64,000 bases of DNA from positions 2,728,001 through 2,792,000 of the forward strand of contig NZ_CP044344.1 in the NCBI RefSeq assembly GCF_008761635.1, written 5' to 3'. Position 1 is the first letter of the stretch; each line of letters begins with the position of its first letter. The notes under the pieces were generated by a model that made no database searches, was not told the origin of the DNA, and was given only the letters and a program-made list of their open reading frames with translations. The position numbers and the translations under genes are program-made. This DNA comes from Nocardioides cynanchi. GTDB lineage: Bacteria > Actinomycetota > Actinomycetes > Propionibacteriales > Nocardioidaceae. Positions 8,653-17,945 of this stretch are shown here, piece after piece.

Positions 8653-11025
8653 TCAGCCCTGGGTCTCGAACTGCTGGGTCGGCGCCACCTCGTCGTGCGG
8701 GGTGCCGGGCTCGGACGCCGGAGCCGGCGGGGCCGGGGTACCGGAGTCGTCGTCGCCGAGGGTGACCGGACGCTGCTTGGAGATGTAGACCGCGACCACC
8801 ACGATGCCGGCGGCCACGATCGCGATGATGATCCGCAGCGCGTCGTGCTGGTCCTTGCCCACGCTCATGGAGACGACGGCGCTGGCGATCAGCAGCGAGA
8901 CCAGGTTCATCACCTTGATCAGCGGGTTGATCGCCGGACCGGCGGTGTCCTTGAACGGGTCGCCCACGGTGTCACCGATGATGGTGGCCTCGTGTGCCAG
9001 CGAGCCCTTGCCGCCGTGGTTGCCGTCCTCGACCAGCTTCTTGGCGTTGTCCCAGGCACCACCGGAGTTGGCCAGGAACACCGCCATCAGGGTGCCGGTG
9101 CCGATCGCGCCGGCCAGGAAACCGGCCAGCGCCGTGACGCCGAGGCCGAAGCCGACGGCCACGGGCGCGAGCACCGCGAGGAGACCCGGCGTGATCAGCT
9201 CACGCAGGGAGTCCTTGGTGACGATGTCGACGACCTTGCCGTACTCGGGTCGACCCGTGCCCTCCATGATCCCGGGGATCTCGCGGAACTGACGGCGTAC
9301 CTCGTAGACCACCGCGCCGGCCGCCCGGCCGACGGCGTTGATGGCCAGCCCGGAGAACAGGAACACGACCGCGGCACCAAGGAGGATCCCGACCAGCACG
9401 GCCGGGTTGAACACCTCGAAGTTGAGCAGGTTGCTCTCCTTGGCGGTCGGCTGCGCCTTGACCAGCGCCTCGGCCACCGAGGTGGCGTAGGAGCCGAACA
9501 GCGCCGTCGCGGCGAGTACGGCGGTCGCGATCGCGATGCCCTTGGTGATCGCCTTGGTGGTGTTGCCCACCGCGTCGAGCTCGGTCAGGATCTGCGCGCC
9601 CTCGGGGCTCACGTCACCCGACATCTCCGCGACGCCCTGGGCGTTGTCGGAGACCGGGCCGAAGGTGTCCATGGCCACGATCACGCCGACGGTGGTCAGC
9701 AGACCACAACCGGCGAGCGCGACCGCGAACAGCGAGATGGTCAGCGTCGCGCCACCGAGCAGGTAGGCCAGGAACACGGCGGCACCGATGACCAGCGTCG
9801 TGTAGACCGCTGACTCGAAGCCGACTGCCAGACCCGACAGGATCACCGTCGCGGCGCCGGTCAGCGAGGTCTTGCCGACGTCCTTGACCGGCTTGTACTC
9901 GGTGCCGGTGAAGTAGCCGGTGAGCGCCAGGATGCCGGCGGCCATCACGATCCCGATGACCACGGCGGTCGCTGCGATCAGGCGCGGGTCGCCGGAGGCG
10001 CCGCCCATGTCCGCGCCGGTGACGTTGCTGAAGCCGGCGAAGCTGCTGGGCAGGTAGACGAAGGACAGGATCACGCACGCCACCGCGGCGATGGCCGCGG
10101 AGATGTAGAAGGCGCGGTTGATCGTCTTCAGGCCGTTCTCGCCGACCTTCGGCTTGCACAGGTAGACGCCCGCGACGGCCGTGAGCGCACCGATCGCGGG
10201 GATCAGCAGCGGGAAGACGAGGCCCTTGTCGCCGAAGGCCTGCGAGCCGAGGATCAGCGCCGCGACCAGGGTGACGGCGTACGACTCGAAGAGGTCGGCA
10301 GCCATGCCGGCGCAGTCACCGACGTTGTCGCCGACGTTGTCGGCGATGGTGGCGGCGTTGCGCGGGTCGTCCTCGGGGATGCCCTGCTCGACCTTGCCGA
10401 CCAGGTCGGCGCCGACGTCGGCGGCCTTGGTGAAGATGCCGCCACCGACTCGCATGAACATCGCCAGGAGGGCGGCACCGAAGCCGAAGCCCTCCAGCAC
10501 GTGCGGCGCCTTGTCCTGGAAGGTCAGGACCACGACGCTCGCGCCCAGCAGGCCCAGGCCCACGGTCAGCATGCCGACCATGGCGCCGGTGCGGAAGCCG
10601 ATCCGCATCGCGGGCTCGCGTCCGCCCACCTCGTTGGCGGCCGCGGCGACGCGCAGGTTGGCGCGCACCGCCAGGCTCATGCCGAGGTAGCCGACCGTGG
10701 CGGAGAAACCGGCACCGAACAGGAAGAAGATCGATCGTCCGATCCGCACCCCCCAGTCGTCGGCAGGCAGCGCCATCAGCAGGAAGAACGCGATCGCCGC
10801 GAACACGGCGAGGGTGCGGAACTGCCGAGTCAGGTAGGCATTGGCGCCCTCCTGCACCGCGTGAGCGATGTTCTTCATGTTGTCGGTGCCTTCACCGGCG
10901 GCAAGGACCTCTTGGCGGAACATGTACGCCATCGCGAGCGCGCCGAGCGCGATCAGGGCGACGATGATGACCAGCACGAGGTTGCCCCCGGAGAGGGTCA
11001 CGACGGCGGGAATGATCCCGGTCAT
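8653..11025 (-). CDS. hppA: Membrane-bound proton-pumping inorganic pyrophosphatase
   Basis: A 790-residue integral membrane protein with about 16 helices that couples pyrophosphate hydrolysis to H+ export. Substrate-site signatures are visible: DVGADLVGKVE, DNVGDNVGDCAGMAADLFE and GDTVGDPFKDTAGPA. The NTTKAITKG segment has lysine where K+-dependent enzymes have alanine, pointing to the K+-independent subclass. The C-terminus has a proline/alanine-rich cytoplasmic tail of about 35 residues. ATG 11025 is preceded by AGGAGGAAAC. The gene is monocistronic and downstream of the BldG-like gene. Confidence 0.96.
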   Translation of the reverse strand: MTGIIPAVVTLSGGNLVLVIIVALIALGALAMAYMFRQEVLAAGEGTDNMKNIAHAVQEGANAYLTRQFRTLAVFAAIAFFLLMALPADDWGVRIGRSIFFLFGAGFSATVGYLGMSLAVRANLRVAAAANEVGGREPAMRIGFRTGAMVGMLTVGLGLLGASVVVLTFQDKAPHVLEGFGFGAALLAMFMRVGGGIFTKAADVGADLVGKVEQGIPEDDPRNAATIADNVGDNVGDCAGMAADLFESYAVTLVAALILGSQAFGDKGLVFPLLIPAIGALTAVAGVYLCKPKVGENGLKTINRAFYISAAIAAVACVILSFVYLPSSFAGFSNVTGADMGGASGDPRLIAATAVVIGIVMAAGILALTGYFTGTEYKPVKDVGKTSLTGAATVILSGLAVGFESAVYTTLVIGAAVFLAYLLGGATLTISLFAVALAGCGLLTTVGVIVAMDTFGPVSDNAQGVAEMSGDVSPEGAQILTELDAVGNTTKAITKGIAIATAVLAATALFGSYATSVAEALVKAQPTAKESNLLNFEVFNPAVLVGILLGAAVVFLFSGLAINAVGRAAGAVVYEVRRQFREIPGIMEGTGRPEYGKVVDIVTKDSLRELITPGLLAVLAPVAVGFGLGVTALAGFLAGAIGTGTLMAVFLANSGGAWDNAKKLVEDGNHGGKGSLAHEATIIGDTVGDPFKDTAGPAINPLIKVMNLVSLLIASAVVSMSVGKDQHDALRIIIAIVAAGIVVVAVYISKQRPVTLGDDDSGTPAPPAPASEPGTPHDEVAPTQQFETQG

Positions 11026-11141
11026 GTGTTTCCTCCTGGGAATACGTTCACAGACGTTGCGGCGCGGATTGTGCCATGCGCCCCGGGGATCATGTCAGAC
11101 GGGAGCGGTGCCAACCACATCGGGCTGACCCGCGCGAACGC

Positions 11142-11167
11142 CTCCTCACGTCGTACGACGTGAGGAG
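11142..11167. terminator. Perfect 26-bp palindrome after the STAS gene
   Basis: CTCCTCACGTCGT followed directly by its exact reverse complement, ending four bases before the stop of the minus-strand STAS gene. It is most simply a transcription terminator for that gene. A dimeric-protein operator for hppA, whose start is 117 bp further on, is also possible. Confidence 0.5.
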
Positions 11168-11170
11168 CGG

Positions 11171-11509
11171 TCAGCTGGCGGCGAGGGCCGCTTCAGGGGT
11201 GTCGTGGATGACGAACACCTTGGCCAGCCCGGTGATCCGGAAGATCTTCAGGAGGCGGTCCTGGTTGCAGACCAGCTGCAGGGAGCCCTCGTGGGCGCGG
11301 ACCTTCTTCAGGCCGCCGACCAGCACGCCGAGGCCGGTGGAGTCGAGGAACTCCACCGCAGACATGTCGATGACGATGTCGTAGGTGCCGGCGGCGACCA
11401 GCTCGGTGATCTCCTCGCGCAGACGCGGGGCCGTGTAGACGTCGATCTCGCCCGCGACGGACACGACGGTGCGGCCCTCGGCCTCGCGCGTCGTAATCGT
11501 CAGATCCAC
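11171..11509 (-). CDS. Anti-sigma factor antagonist, BldG/SpoIIAA-like STAS domain
   Basis: A 112-residue single STAS domain. The phosphorylatable serine lies in [16 protein letters not shown] (about Ser57), as in SpoIIAA and BldG. Such proteins free sigma factors by binding anti-sigma kinases when unphosphorylated. GTG 11509 is chosen because it has AGGAGT nine bases upstream and yields the family N-terminus (M)DLTI; longer frame extensions are not family-like. It is divergent from the helicase gene, the same arrangement seen for bldG-like genes in Streptomyces. No anti-sigma kinase gene is adjacent. Confidence 0.9.
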   Translation of the reverse strand: MDLTITTREAEGRTVVSVAGEIDVYTAPRLREEITELVAAGTYDIVIDMSAVEFLDSTGLGVLVGGLKKVRAHEGSLQLVCNQDRLLKIFRITGLAKVFVIHDTPEAALAAS

Positions 11510-11657
11510 CAGTCCACTCCTGTGGTCGCTGCCTGGCGCAGGACCCCCTCTGGCCCCTTGCCGTTCTGCACAATCAAACCACGGTCTGCCGCATCGTGGG
11601 CACCAAGCCGCCACGACGCGTGGACAAGCTGTCGGAGGCCTTTGGGAGACTGGCGGC

Positions 11658-13982
11658 GTGCCAGGAGTCGTGCAGGGCCCGACGAGCCGGTCCGCCCTGC
11701 GGCTCGCCGCCCGCCCCGGACACGAGGACTCCCTGCGCCACCAGCGGGTGCTGCCGTCCCGGGAGGCCCGCACCGCGCCGTGGCCGACCTGGGTCAGCGC
11801 GGAGGTGGTCGCGGCCTTCGGAGCGCGCGGGGTCGGGACTCCGTGGCGACACCAGGTGACCGCGGCGGAGGCCGCCCAGGCCGGGCACCACGTCGTACTC
11901 TCCACCGGCACCGCGTCAGGAAAGTCGCTCGCCTACCAGCTGCCGGCCCTGACCCACATCCTCGAACGCCGTGGACCGAGGGGCGAGCGCGGGGCCACCA
12001 CGCTCTACATCAGCCCCACCAAGGCCCTGGCTCAGGACCAGCTCGCCGCCGTGGCCGGCCTCGGACTCGGCGTCCGGATCGCCACCCACGACGGTGACTC
12101 GAGCTACGAGGAGCGCGACTGGACCCGTGAGCACGGCGAGTACGTCCTCACCAACCCCGACATGCTCCATCGCTCCCTGCTACCCCGCCACGACCGGTGG
12201 GCCGGGCTGTTCGGCTGCCTCGACCTCGTCGTGGTCGACGAGTGCCACCACTACCGCGGCGTGTTCGGGGCCCATGTCGCCCAGGTGCTACGGCGACTAC
12301 GCCGGGTGTGCGCCGCCCACGGCTCCGAGCCCACTTTCGTGCTCGCCTCGGCCACGGTCGGCAACCCCGCCGAGCACGCCTCCCGGCTCACCGGCCTCGA
12401 GGTGGTGGCCGTCAGCGACGACTCCTCACCGAGGGGCGAGCTCACCGTCGCGCTCTGGGAGCCGCCCTTCACGTCGTACGCCGGTGAGAACGGCGCGCCG
12501 GTCCGGCGGGCCGCCTCCTCGGAGACCGCCGACCTGCTGACCGACCTGGTCGCCGACGGCGTCCGGACCCTGGCGTTCGTCCGGTCCCGACGTGGCGCGG
12601 AGCAGGTCGCGAGCACCGCCGCCGGTCTCCTCGCCGAGGTCGACGCCTCGCTGCCGGAGCGGGTCGCGAGCTACCGCGGTGGCTACCTGCCCGAGGAGCG
12701 GCGCGAGATCGAGCAGGCGCTGCGTGACGGACGGCTGCTCGGCCTCGCGGCGACCAACGCCCTCGAGCTCGGCATCGACGTCTCGGGCCTGGACGCCGTG
12801 CTCGTCGCGGGGTTCCCCGGCACCCGAGCCGCGTGGTGGCAGCAGGTCGGTCGGGCCGGGCGAAGTGCCGGTGACGCGCTGGCGGTGCTGGTCGCCCGCG
12901 ACGACCCGCTCGACACCTATCTGGTCAACCATCCCGAGGCGCTGCTCGACCAGGCGGTCGAGTCGACCGTCTTCGACCCCGACAACCCCTATGTGCTGCG
13001 CCCGCACCTGTGCGCCGCAGCCCAGGAGGTCCCGCTGCGCACGGACGGGCTGGCGCTCTTCGGTCCGACCGCGCGCGCCCTCGTGGACGAGCTCACCGAG
13101 GAGGGGCGGCTGCGGCGTCGACCCCAGGGTTGGTACTGGACCCACCCCGAGCCGGCGAGTGCCCTGGCCGACATCCGGTCCGGGAGCGGGCGCCCGATCG
13201 CGCTCGTGGAGGCCACCACCGGCCGGGTCGTGGGCACCGTGGACTCCTCGAGCGCGCATTCGACTGCTCACACCGGCGCGGTCTACGTCCACCGGGGTGA
13301 CAGCTGGCTGGTCGAGACGCTCGACCTCGACGACCACGTCGCGACGATCACCCGCGCTGACGTCGCCTACTCCACCACCGCCCGCGAGCTCACCGACATC
13401 AGCATCGAGACCGAGCTCGAGCACCGCACCTGGGGTGCGGCGCGGATCTGTTTCGGGACCGTCGACGTCTCGCACCAGGTGGTGTCCTACCTACGTCGTC
13501 GCCAGCCCTCCGGTGAGGTGATCGACGAGACCCCGCTCGACCTCCCGGTGCAGACGCTGCGCACCCAGGCCGTCTGGTGGACCCTCCCGGAGGACGTTCT
13601 GGCCGAAGCCGGCCTCGCTGGCGGCGACCTGCCCGGGTCTGCGCACGCCGCCGAGCACTGCTCGATCGGGCTGCTCCCGCTCTTCGCCACCTGCGACAGG
13701 TGGGACATCGGCGGGGTGTCCACGGCCCTGCACGCCGACACCGGCCGCCTGACCGTGTTCGTGTACGACGGTCATCCGGGCGGCTCCGGCATCGCGGCCC
13801 GGGGCTACCAGACCGCGGCCGCGTGGCTGGCCGCCACCCGCGAGACGATCACGTCGTGCGAGTGTCCCGACGGCTGTCCTTCCTGCGTGCAGTCGCCCAA
13901 GTGCGGCAACCAGAACCACCCGCTCGACAAGGACGGCGCCGTGCGCCTTCTCGACGTGCTTCTCGCCGGAGCGCCGAGGTGA
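11658..13982 (+). CDS. DEAD/DEAH-box helicase with DUF1998 zinc domain (MrfA/Rv3649-like)
   Basis: A 774-residue superfamily 2 helicase. Visible motifs include Walker [13 protein letters not shown], Walker B DECH ([11 protein letters not shown]), SAT (ASATVG) and motif [14 protein letters not shown]. The C-terminal DUF1998 domain ends in a four-cysteine cluster ([10 protein letters not shown] and PKCGN), which binds zinc in the Bacillus repair helicase MrfA. The family acts as a 3'-5' DNA translocase in DNA repair. GTG 11658 with GGGAG upstream is chosen; the frame is open further upstream but overlaps the divergent STAS gene. It starts the conserved helicase/secretion neighbourhood. Confidence 0.88.
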   Translation: MPGVVQGPTSRSALRLAARPGHEDSLRHQRVLPSREARTAPWPTWVSAEVVAAFGARGVGTPWRHQVTAAEAAQAGHHVVLSTGTASGKSLAYQLPALTHILERRGPRGERGATTLYISPTKALAQDQLAAVAGLGLGVRIATHDGDSSYEERDWTREHGEYVLTNPDMLHRSLLPRHDRWAGLFGCLDLVVVDECHHYRGVFGAHVAQVLRRLRRVCAAHGSEPTFVLASATVGNPAEHASRLTGLEVVAVSDDSSPRGELTVALWEPPFTSYAGENGAPVRRAASSETADLLTDLVADGVRTLAFVRSRRGAEQVASTAAGLLAEVDASLPERVASYRGGYLPEERREIEQALRDGRLLGLAATNALELGIDVSGLDAVLVAGFPGTRAAWWQQVGRAGRSAGDALAVLVARDDPLDTYLVNHPEALLDQAVESTVFDPDNPYVLRPHLCAAAQEVPLRTDGLALFGPTARALVDELTEEGRLRRRPQGWYWTHPEPASALADIRSGSGRPIALVEATTGRVVGTVDSSSAHSTAHTGAVYVHRGDSWLVETLDLDDHVATITRADVAYSTTARELTDISIETELEHRTWGAARICFGTVDVSHQVVSYLRRRQPSGEVIDETPLDLPVQTLRTQAVWWTLPEDVLAEAGLAGGDLPGSAHAAEHCSIGLLPLFATCDRWDIGGVSTALHADTGRLTVFVYDGHPGGSGIAARGYQTAAAWLAATRETITSCECPDGCPSCVQSPKCGNQNHPLDKDGAVRLLDVLLAGAPR

Positions 13983-13995
13983 GTAGCCTGCCTGC

Positions 13996-14289
13996 ATGGT
14001 CGTGCTCGGACTCCTGCTGATCGGCGCCGGCGTGCTGTTCATCCTGGCGGCGCTTTTCAGCACTAGCGGGACGGCCTCGCTCCTCGGCGCCGATCTGGGC
14101 GCCCGGACGATCTTCCTGCTCGGGCTCGCCTCCGGGGTGGCCATCCTGTGGGGCTTCACGATCTCGCGGGTGGGGGTCCAGAGGTCGTTGCGGCACCGTC
14201 GCGAGAGTCGCGAGCTCCGCAAGCTCTCGCAGCGCAACGCCCGCACCGACGCCGTACCGACCCGGCCCGCCGACGACACCGGCGACTGA
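13996..14289 (+). CDS. Small membrane protein, two predicted helices
   Basis: A 97-residue protein with two hydrophobic helices (about 2-20 and 32-52), then a basic, arginine-rich cytoplasmic tail (VQRSLRHRRESRELRKLSQRN) ending in acidic residues. It starts 13 bp after the helicase stop, so it is probably co-transcribed. I do not recognise a family; the layout is reminiscent of LapA-type small membrane proteins but no specific motif supports that. Confidence 0.7.
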   Translation: MVVLGLLLIGAGVLFILAALFSTSGTASLLGADLGARTIFLLGLASGVAILWGFTISRVGVQRSLRHRRESRELRKLSQRNARTDAVPTRPADDTGD

Positions 14290-14298
14290 CCGAACTGC

Positions 14299-14658
14299 TC
14301 AGCCGGGCCCGGCCCGCGCCCGCGCCGTCAGGTCGGAGGTCTGGCCCAGCCAGTGCGGCCCGGGGGCCGTCACCGTCAGCGTCACGGTCGTGCCGGACAC
14401 GAGGCAGGACGTGACCCTGACCCCGTCGGCCGCAGCGACCAGCGCGGCCGCCCGGCACGGGTCGGCACCCAGGGCCAGGGCCCGGGCTGCCGAGAGCGCA
14501 GCGAGGTCGGCCCCCGCTTGGGCCACGCGATGGGCGTGGACCATCGCCGCCACCACCCCCAGGGCACCGCCGACCAGCAGCAGGACGGCGGAGAAGGCGA
14601 GGACAAGCACCGTCGCCGAGCCCCGCTCGGAGCACGGCCGCGCGCCGGTGTCGCTCAT
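14299..14658 (-). CDS. TadE-like secretion-neighbourhood protein
   Basis: A 119-residue protein with one N-terminal helix after a short basic segment (CSERGSATVLVLAFSAVLLL), then a small extracellular domain. It matches the class of TadE-like proteins encoded beside the DUF1998 helicase and Tad pilus genes (Rv3654c type). Its ATG overlaps the stop of the preceding TadE gene by four bases, making it the last gene of the seven-gene pilus operon. The role is probably a minor pilin or pseudopilin of the Tad apparatus, by context. Confidence 0.8.
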   Translation of the reverse strand: MSDTGARPCSERGSATVLVLAFSAVLLLVGGALGVVAAMVHAHRVAQAGADLAALSAARALALGADPCRAAALVAAADGVRVTSCLVSGTTVTLTVTAPGPHWLGQTSDLTARARAGPG

Positions 14659-15008
14659 GGGGACTCGGCCGCGGTGACCGCCCGGGCATGCAGCCGCACC
14701 TCGGGCAGGAAGCCGAGCAGGCCGCCCGGTGGCCCCACGTCGCCGGACGCCGTGGCGACCGCAGCGCCGTCCCCGACGGTCACGGTCACCGACGAGCCGG
14801 GCGCCACCTGCTCCCCCCTCGACACGGCCTCCCCCAGAGGGTCGCCACGTGCAGCCGCGCGGGCGGCCTCCCGGGCGGCGTCGACCATCTGCACCTGGGC
14901 GACGCCGATGCTGAGCAGCCAGACCAGCCCGATCGTCAGCGCCACCAGGAGCGGGATCGACATGGCGAGCTCGGCGGTGGCCGCGCCGCGTTCGTCGAAC
15001 CGTCTCAC
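14655..15008 (-). CDS. TadE-like minor pilin
   Basis: A 117-residue protein beginning RRFDERGAATAELAMS, the classic TadE prepilin-like N-terminus (charged residues, Gly, Ala-rich helix with Glu), followed by an extracellular domain of about 80 residues. GTG 15008 overlaps the stop of the Flp-like gene (GTGA). A much longer open frame exists upstream but is the shadow of tadB and tadC. It is the homologue of Rv3655c by position and likely processed and exported with the Flp pilin. Confidence 0.82.
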   Translation of the reverse strand: MRRFDERGAATAELAMSIPLLVALTIGLVWLLSIGVAQVQMVDAAREAARAAARGDPLGEAVSRGEQVAPGSSVTVTVGDGAAVATASGDVGPPGGLLGFLPEVRLHARAVTAAESP

Positions 15009-15175
15009 CCGATGCCCAGCAACGACAGGACGTGGTCGAACAGCGTGCGCAACAGCTGCTCGCCGAAGCCTCCGGTCAGCAGCTTGAACAACAAGCCGGC
15101 CAGCCCGGCCCCGGCGGCCGTGCCGACGGCGTACTCGGCCGTGGTGATGCCGCGGTCGTTGCATTTCCTGTGCAT
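15005..15175 (-). CDS. Flp-type pilin-like DUF4244 protein
   Basis: A 56-residue protein: short basic leader, then RGITTAEYAVGTAAGAGLAG, which fits the Flp pilin pattern of a glycine cleavage site with Glu at +5 and Tyr at +6 (G | ITTAEY). A second short hydrophobic segment follows. ATG 15175 has GAGGAGGAG eight bases upstream, which settles the start against an ATG 42 bases earlier. It is the probable major pilin of this Tad locus (Rv3656c type). Confidence 0.85.
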   Translation of the reverse strand: MHRKCNDRGITTAEYAVGTAAGAGLAGLLFKLLTGGFGEQLLRTLFDHVLSLLGIG

Positions 15176-15322
15176 GGTCTCCTCCTCGGTGGCCGCGGGA
15201 TGCGGCCCTGTCGACAACCCTCACGCGGGACCGCCCGGCGCGGTCGAGGGTCGGGGGCGACCTGTGGGCGAGTACGGCGCGAGCAGCGTCGGTGGACGAC
15301 GGGCGGGCCGAACGGCGTCGTC

Positions 15323-16033
15323 TCATAGCGCCAGGGACTCCATGAGTCCGACGGCGAGCGGCACGATCCCGAGCAGGATGAACGACGGCAGCAGGCACAG
15401 GCCCAGAGGCACCGCCGCCTTCACCCCGACCGATCGGGCTCGCTCCTCGATCCGGACCCTCGAGCGCTGGGCGAGCTCGTCGGCAAGGCCGGCAACGGCC
15501 ACAGCCACGGAGGCTCCTGACTTGTGGGCTCGCACCATGGTCCCGCCCAACGTGGCCAGCCGTTCGTCGTCGAGCAGTGGCGCCCAGGCACTCTCGACAT
15601 CGATCCCCAGGGCAAGCCTCGGCGCGACCGTCGAGACCAGCTCTGCGGCCGGGCCGGGGTAGGCATCGCAGACCAGCCGGACCGCGTCCGCGGTCGCGCA
15701 CCCCGACTCCAAGGCGCCCGCCAGCAGATGCACCAGACCGGGAAGGTCGCGCTCGGCCGCCTCGCGGGCACGGCGTACGGCAGGTGGCTCGGTGCGACCC
15801 AGGACGAACCACGTCACCGCGGCCCCGAGCCCGCCGACCGGCAGCCCGGCGCGACCGGAGACGAACAACGCGATCCCGACGCCGGCCAGCGTCGCCCAGA
15901 GCAACCGGAGCCGGGCATCGGAGCCACCATCGTGGAGCGGCCTCCCCGACCCGGCGCCGCGAGCCCGCGGCAGCTCCGGCAGCAGCCACAGAGCGGCCGC
16001 ACCCGCCAGCGCCGCGGCCACCAGCGAGCTCAC
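15323..16033 (-). CDS. tadC: TadC-like type II/IV secretion F-domain membrane protein
   Basis: A 236-residue membrane protein with helices at the N-terminus, in the middle and at the C-terminus, and a cytoplasmic GspF-type domain (RERDLPGLVHLLAGALESG-like segment). It forms the inner-membrane platform of the Tad pilus with TadB. GTG 16033 overlaps the tadB stop by four bases. A 147-bp gap separates it from the Flp-like pilin gene. The remaining Tad genes (prepilin peptidase, secretin) are not in the window, which is normal for these reduced actinobacterial loci. Confidence 0.82.
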   Translation of the reverse strand: MSSLVAAALAGAAALWLLPELPRARGAGSGRPLHDGGSDARLRLLWATLAGVGIALFVSGRAGLPVGGLGAAVTWFVLGRTEPPAVRRAREAAERDLPGLVHLLAGALESGCATADAVRLVCDAYPGPAAELVSTVAPRLALGIDVESAWAPLLDDERLATLGGTMVRAHKSGASVAVAVAGLADELAQRSRVRIEERARSVGVKAAVPLGLCLLPSFILLGIVPLAVGLMESLAL

Positions 16034-16794
16034 GGGTCGGCCGCACGGGCCAGGAGCTCGATCCACCACAACCCGAAGAATCCGATGCCCAGCCCGCCGG
16101 CCAGGCAGGCCAGGCCGACGGGGGTGGCGAGCAGGAAGCTCCACGGGTCTGCCCCCGAGCCGGTGCCCATGAGCAGGGCCAGCACGGGAAGCGCGGCGAC
16201 GAGCCGGGAGGTGGCGCGGGCAGAGGACAGCTCACCGGCGACGGCACGCCGGGTGCTCTGGTCGAGTCGACAGGCGTCAGCCACCCTGCGGGAGCTGCCG
16301 GCCAGGCCGGAGCCGGTACGCTGCGACACCGCCCAGGCGCCGGCCAGCAACCGCAGACCGTCGGCACCCGGCGCCCGCGCTGCCGTCCGCATGGCCGCCG
16401 GCACGTCACCCCCGAGCCGACAGGCGTCGGCGACGGGTCGCAGGGCCGGCCACGTCGCGGCGGCCTCGTCCAGAGCCGCACCGGGAGGCCGCCCGGCCCC
16501 CAGCTCGGCGGCCAGTAGGTCGCACACCTCGACCACGGCTGAGGTCGTCCGCGCGGCCGACCGCGTCTCGGCCCGACGGCGCCACAGCAACCGGCCGCCG
16601 GCCGCCGCGACGGCCAGGATCGCGCACAGCACCAGCCAGGTGCCCGGACGGAGGACGACGGCGATCGCCAGCACGCCTGCCGCCCATCGGCCCGCGGGCC
16701 TGGGTGGCGACGGGCCGAGGGCAGAGGACGGCAGCGCCAGGAGAACGGCGGCCGACGCCAGCGCAGCGGCCAGCACGGGCACCGGCACGGTCAT
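16030..16794 (-). CDS. tadB: TadB-like type II/IV secretion F-domain membrane protein
   Basis: About 254 residues with two N-terminal helices (about 2-20 and 37-58), a cytoplasmic GspF-type helical domain, and two C-terminal helices (ALPVLALLMGTGSG and VGLACLAGGLGIG). It pairs with TadC as the pilus assembly platform. The start at 16794 overlaps the tadA stop (ATGA); an ATG two codons earlier is also possible. Confidence 0.82.
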   Translation of the reverse strand: MTVPVPVLAAALASAAVLLALPSSALGPSPPRPAGRWAAGVLAIAVVLRPGTWLVLCAILAVAAAGGRLLWRRRAETRSAARTTSAVVEVCDLLAAELGAGRPPGAALDEAAATWPALRPVADACRLGGDVPAAMRTAARAPGADGLRLLAGAWAVSQRTGSGLAGSSRRVADACRLDQSTRRAVAGELSSARATSRLVAALPVLALLMGTGSGADPWSFLLATPVGLACLAGGLGIGFFGLWWIELLARAADP

Positions 16795-17945
16795 CGGCAC
16801 AGCCGCTCCACCAGCTCGGACTCGCCCGGGCCGGTCACCGCAGCACCGTCGCCCGGGAACGAGATCGCCGTGCGAACCTCTGCCGTCCCGTCGGTACGGC
16901 GTACCGGCACCGCCACCTCGCGCAGCATCCGGCGCCCGTCGTGATCACGCCCGAGATGGAGCACGGCGTCGATCCCGGCCAGGAACTGGCTGTGTGCGGC
17001 GTCGCGGCCGAGCCCGGCGGCCAGCGCCAGCGCCTCGACCCGGGCCGGGACGTCGCGAGCGGAGTTCGCATGGATCGTGCCGCAGCCGCCCTCGTGGCCG
17101 GTGTTGAGAGCCGCCAGCAGCTCGACGACCTCGGCGCCGCGCACCTCTCCGACGACCAGTCGGTCGGGGCGCATCCGGAGCGCCTGCCGCACCAGCTGAC
17201 GCAGCCCGATCTCGCCGGCTCCCTCGACGTTGGCGGGCCGGGCCTCGAGCCCGACCACATGCGGGTGGTCGGGCCGCAGCTCACTGGCGTCCTCGACGAG
17301 CACCAGCCGCTGGGAGCCCGGCACCAGCGACAACAACGAGTTGAGCAGGGTGGTCTTTCCCGAACCGGTGCCACCGCTGACCAGGAAGGCGAGGCGCCTC
17401 GACACGAGGGTGCGCAGCAGCCGCGCCCCGTGGTCGGTGACGGTGCCGGAGGCCACCAGCTCGTCGAGGGTGAGCACGCGACCGCGCGGCACCCGCAGCG
17501 ACAGTGCGGTGCCGGGACGGGCGAGCGGCGCGAGCACGGCATGGAACCGGGTGCCGTCGGCCAGCCGGACGTCCACGTGGGGCGTGGCGTCGTCGAGACG
17601 GCGACCGCCGGTGGCGGCGAGCCGCTGCGCCAGCCGGCGGACGGCGTCGTCGTGCGGGAAGGTGATGCCGGTCTGCTCCAACCCCCCGCCCCGGTCGACG
17701 TAGACGTGGTCGGGACCGTTCACCAGCACGTCGGTCACCCCGTCGAGACGGAGCAGCGGCTCGAGAGGTCCGGCCCCGACGACATCGCGCCGCAGCGTCT
17801 CGTGCACGGCGAGCACGGTGGCGTCGCCCACCGGTCTGCCCGAGGCCCGCAGCGCCTCGGCGACCCGGTGCGGGGTCAGCGGACCCGGCTCACGCGCCAG
17901 CCGGTCGCGCACCTCGTCGACCAGGGCGTCGGTGGCCGTCGTCAC
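16791..17945 (-). CDS. tadA: TadA/CpaF-type pilus assembly ATPase
   Basis: A 384-residue secretion ATPase that powers pilin polymerisation. It has an N-terminal helical domain, Walker [13 protein letters not shown], a [11 protein letters not shown]sp box, a Walker B-like [14 protein letters not shown] and the His box [17 protein letters not shown] 17945 overlaps the ssd stop (GTGA), giving the usual family length; the longer open frame upstream is antisense noise over ssd and the HAD gene. It belongs to the operon ssd-tadA-tadB-tadC-flp-tadE-tadE2. Confidence 0.93.
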   Translation of the reverse strand: MTTATDALVDEVRDRLAREPGPLTPHRVAEALRASGRPVGDATVLAVHETLRRDVVGAGPLEPLLRLDGVTDVLVNGPDHVYVDRGGGLEQTGITFPHDDAVRRLAQRLAATGGRRLDDATPHVDVRLADGTRFHAVLAPLARPGTALSLRVPRGRVLTLDELVASGTVTDHGARLLRTLVSRRLAFLVSGGTGSGKTTLLNSLLSLVPGSQRLVLVEDASELRPDHPHVVGLEARPANVEGAGEIGLRQLVRQALRMRPDRLVVGEVRGAEVVELLAALNTGHEGGCGTIHANSARDVPARVEALALAAGLGRDAAHSQFLAGIDAVLHLGRDHDGRRMLREVAVPVRRTDGTAEVRTAISFPGDGAAVTGPGESELVERLCR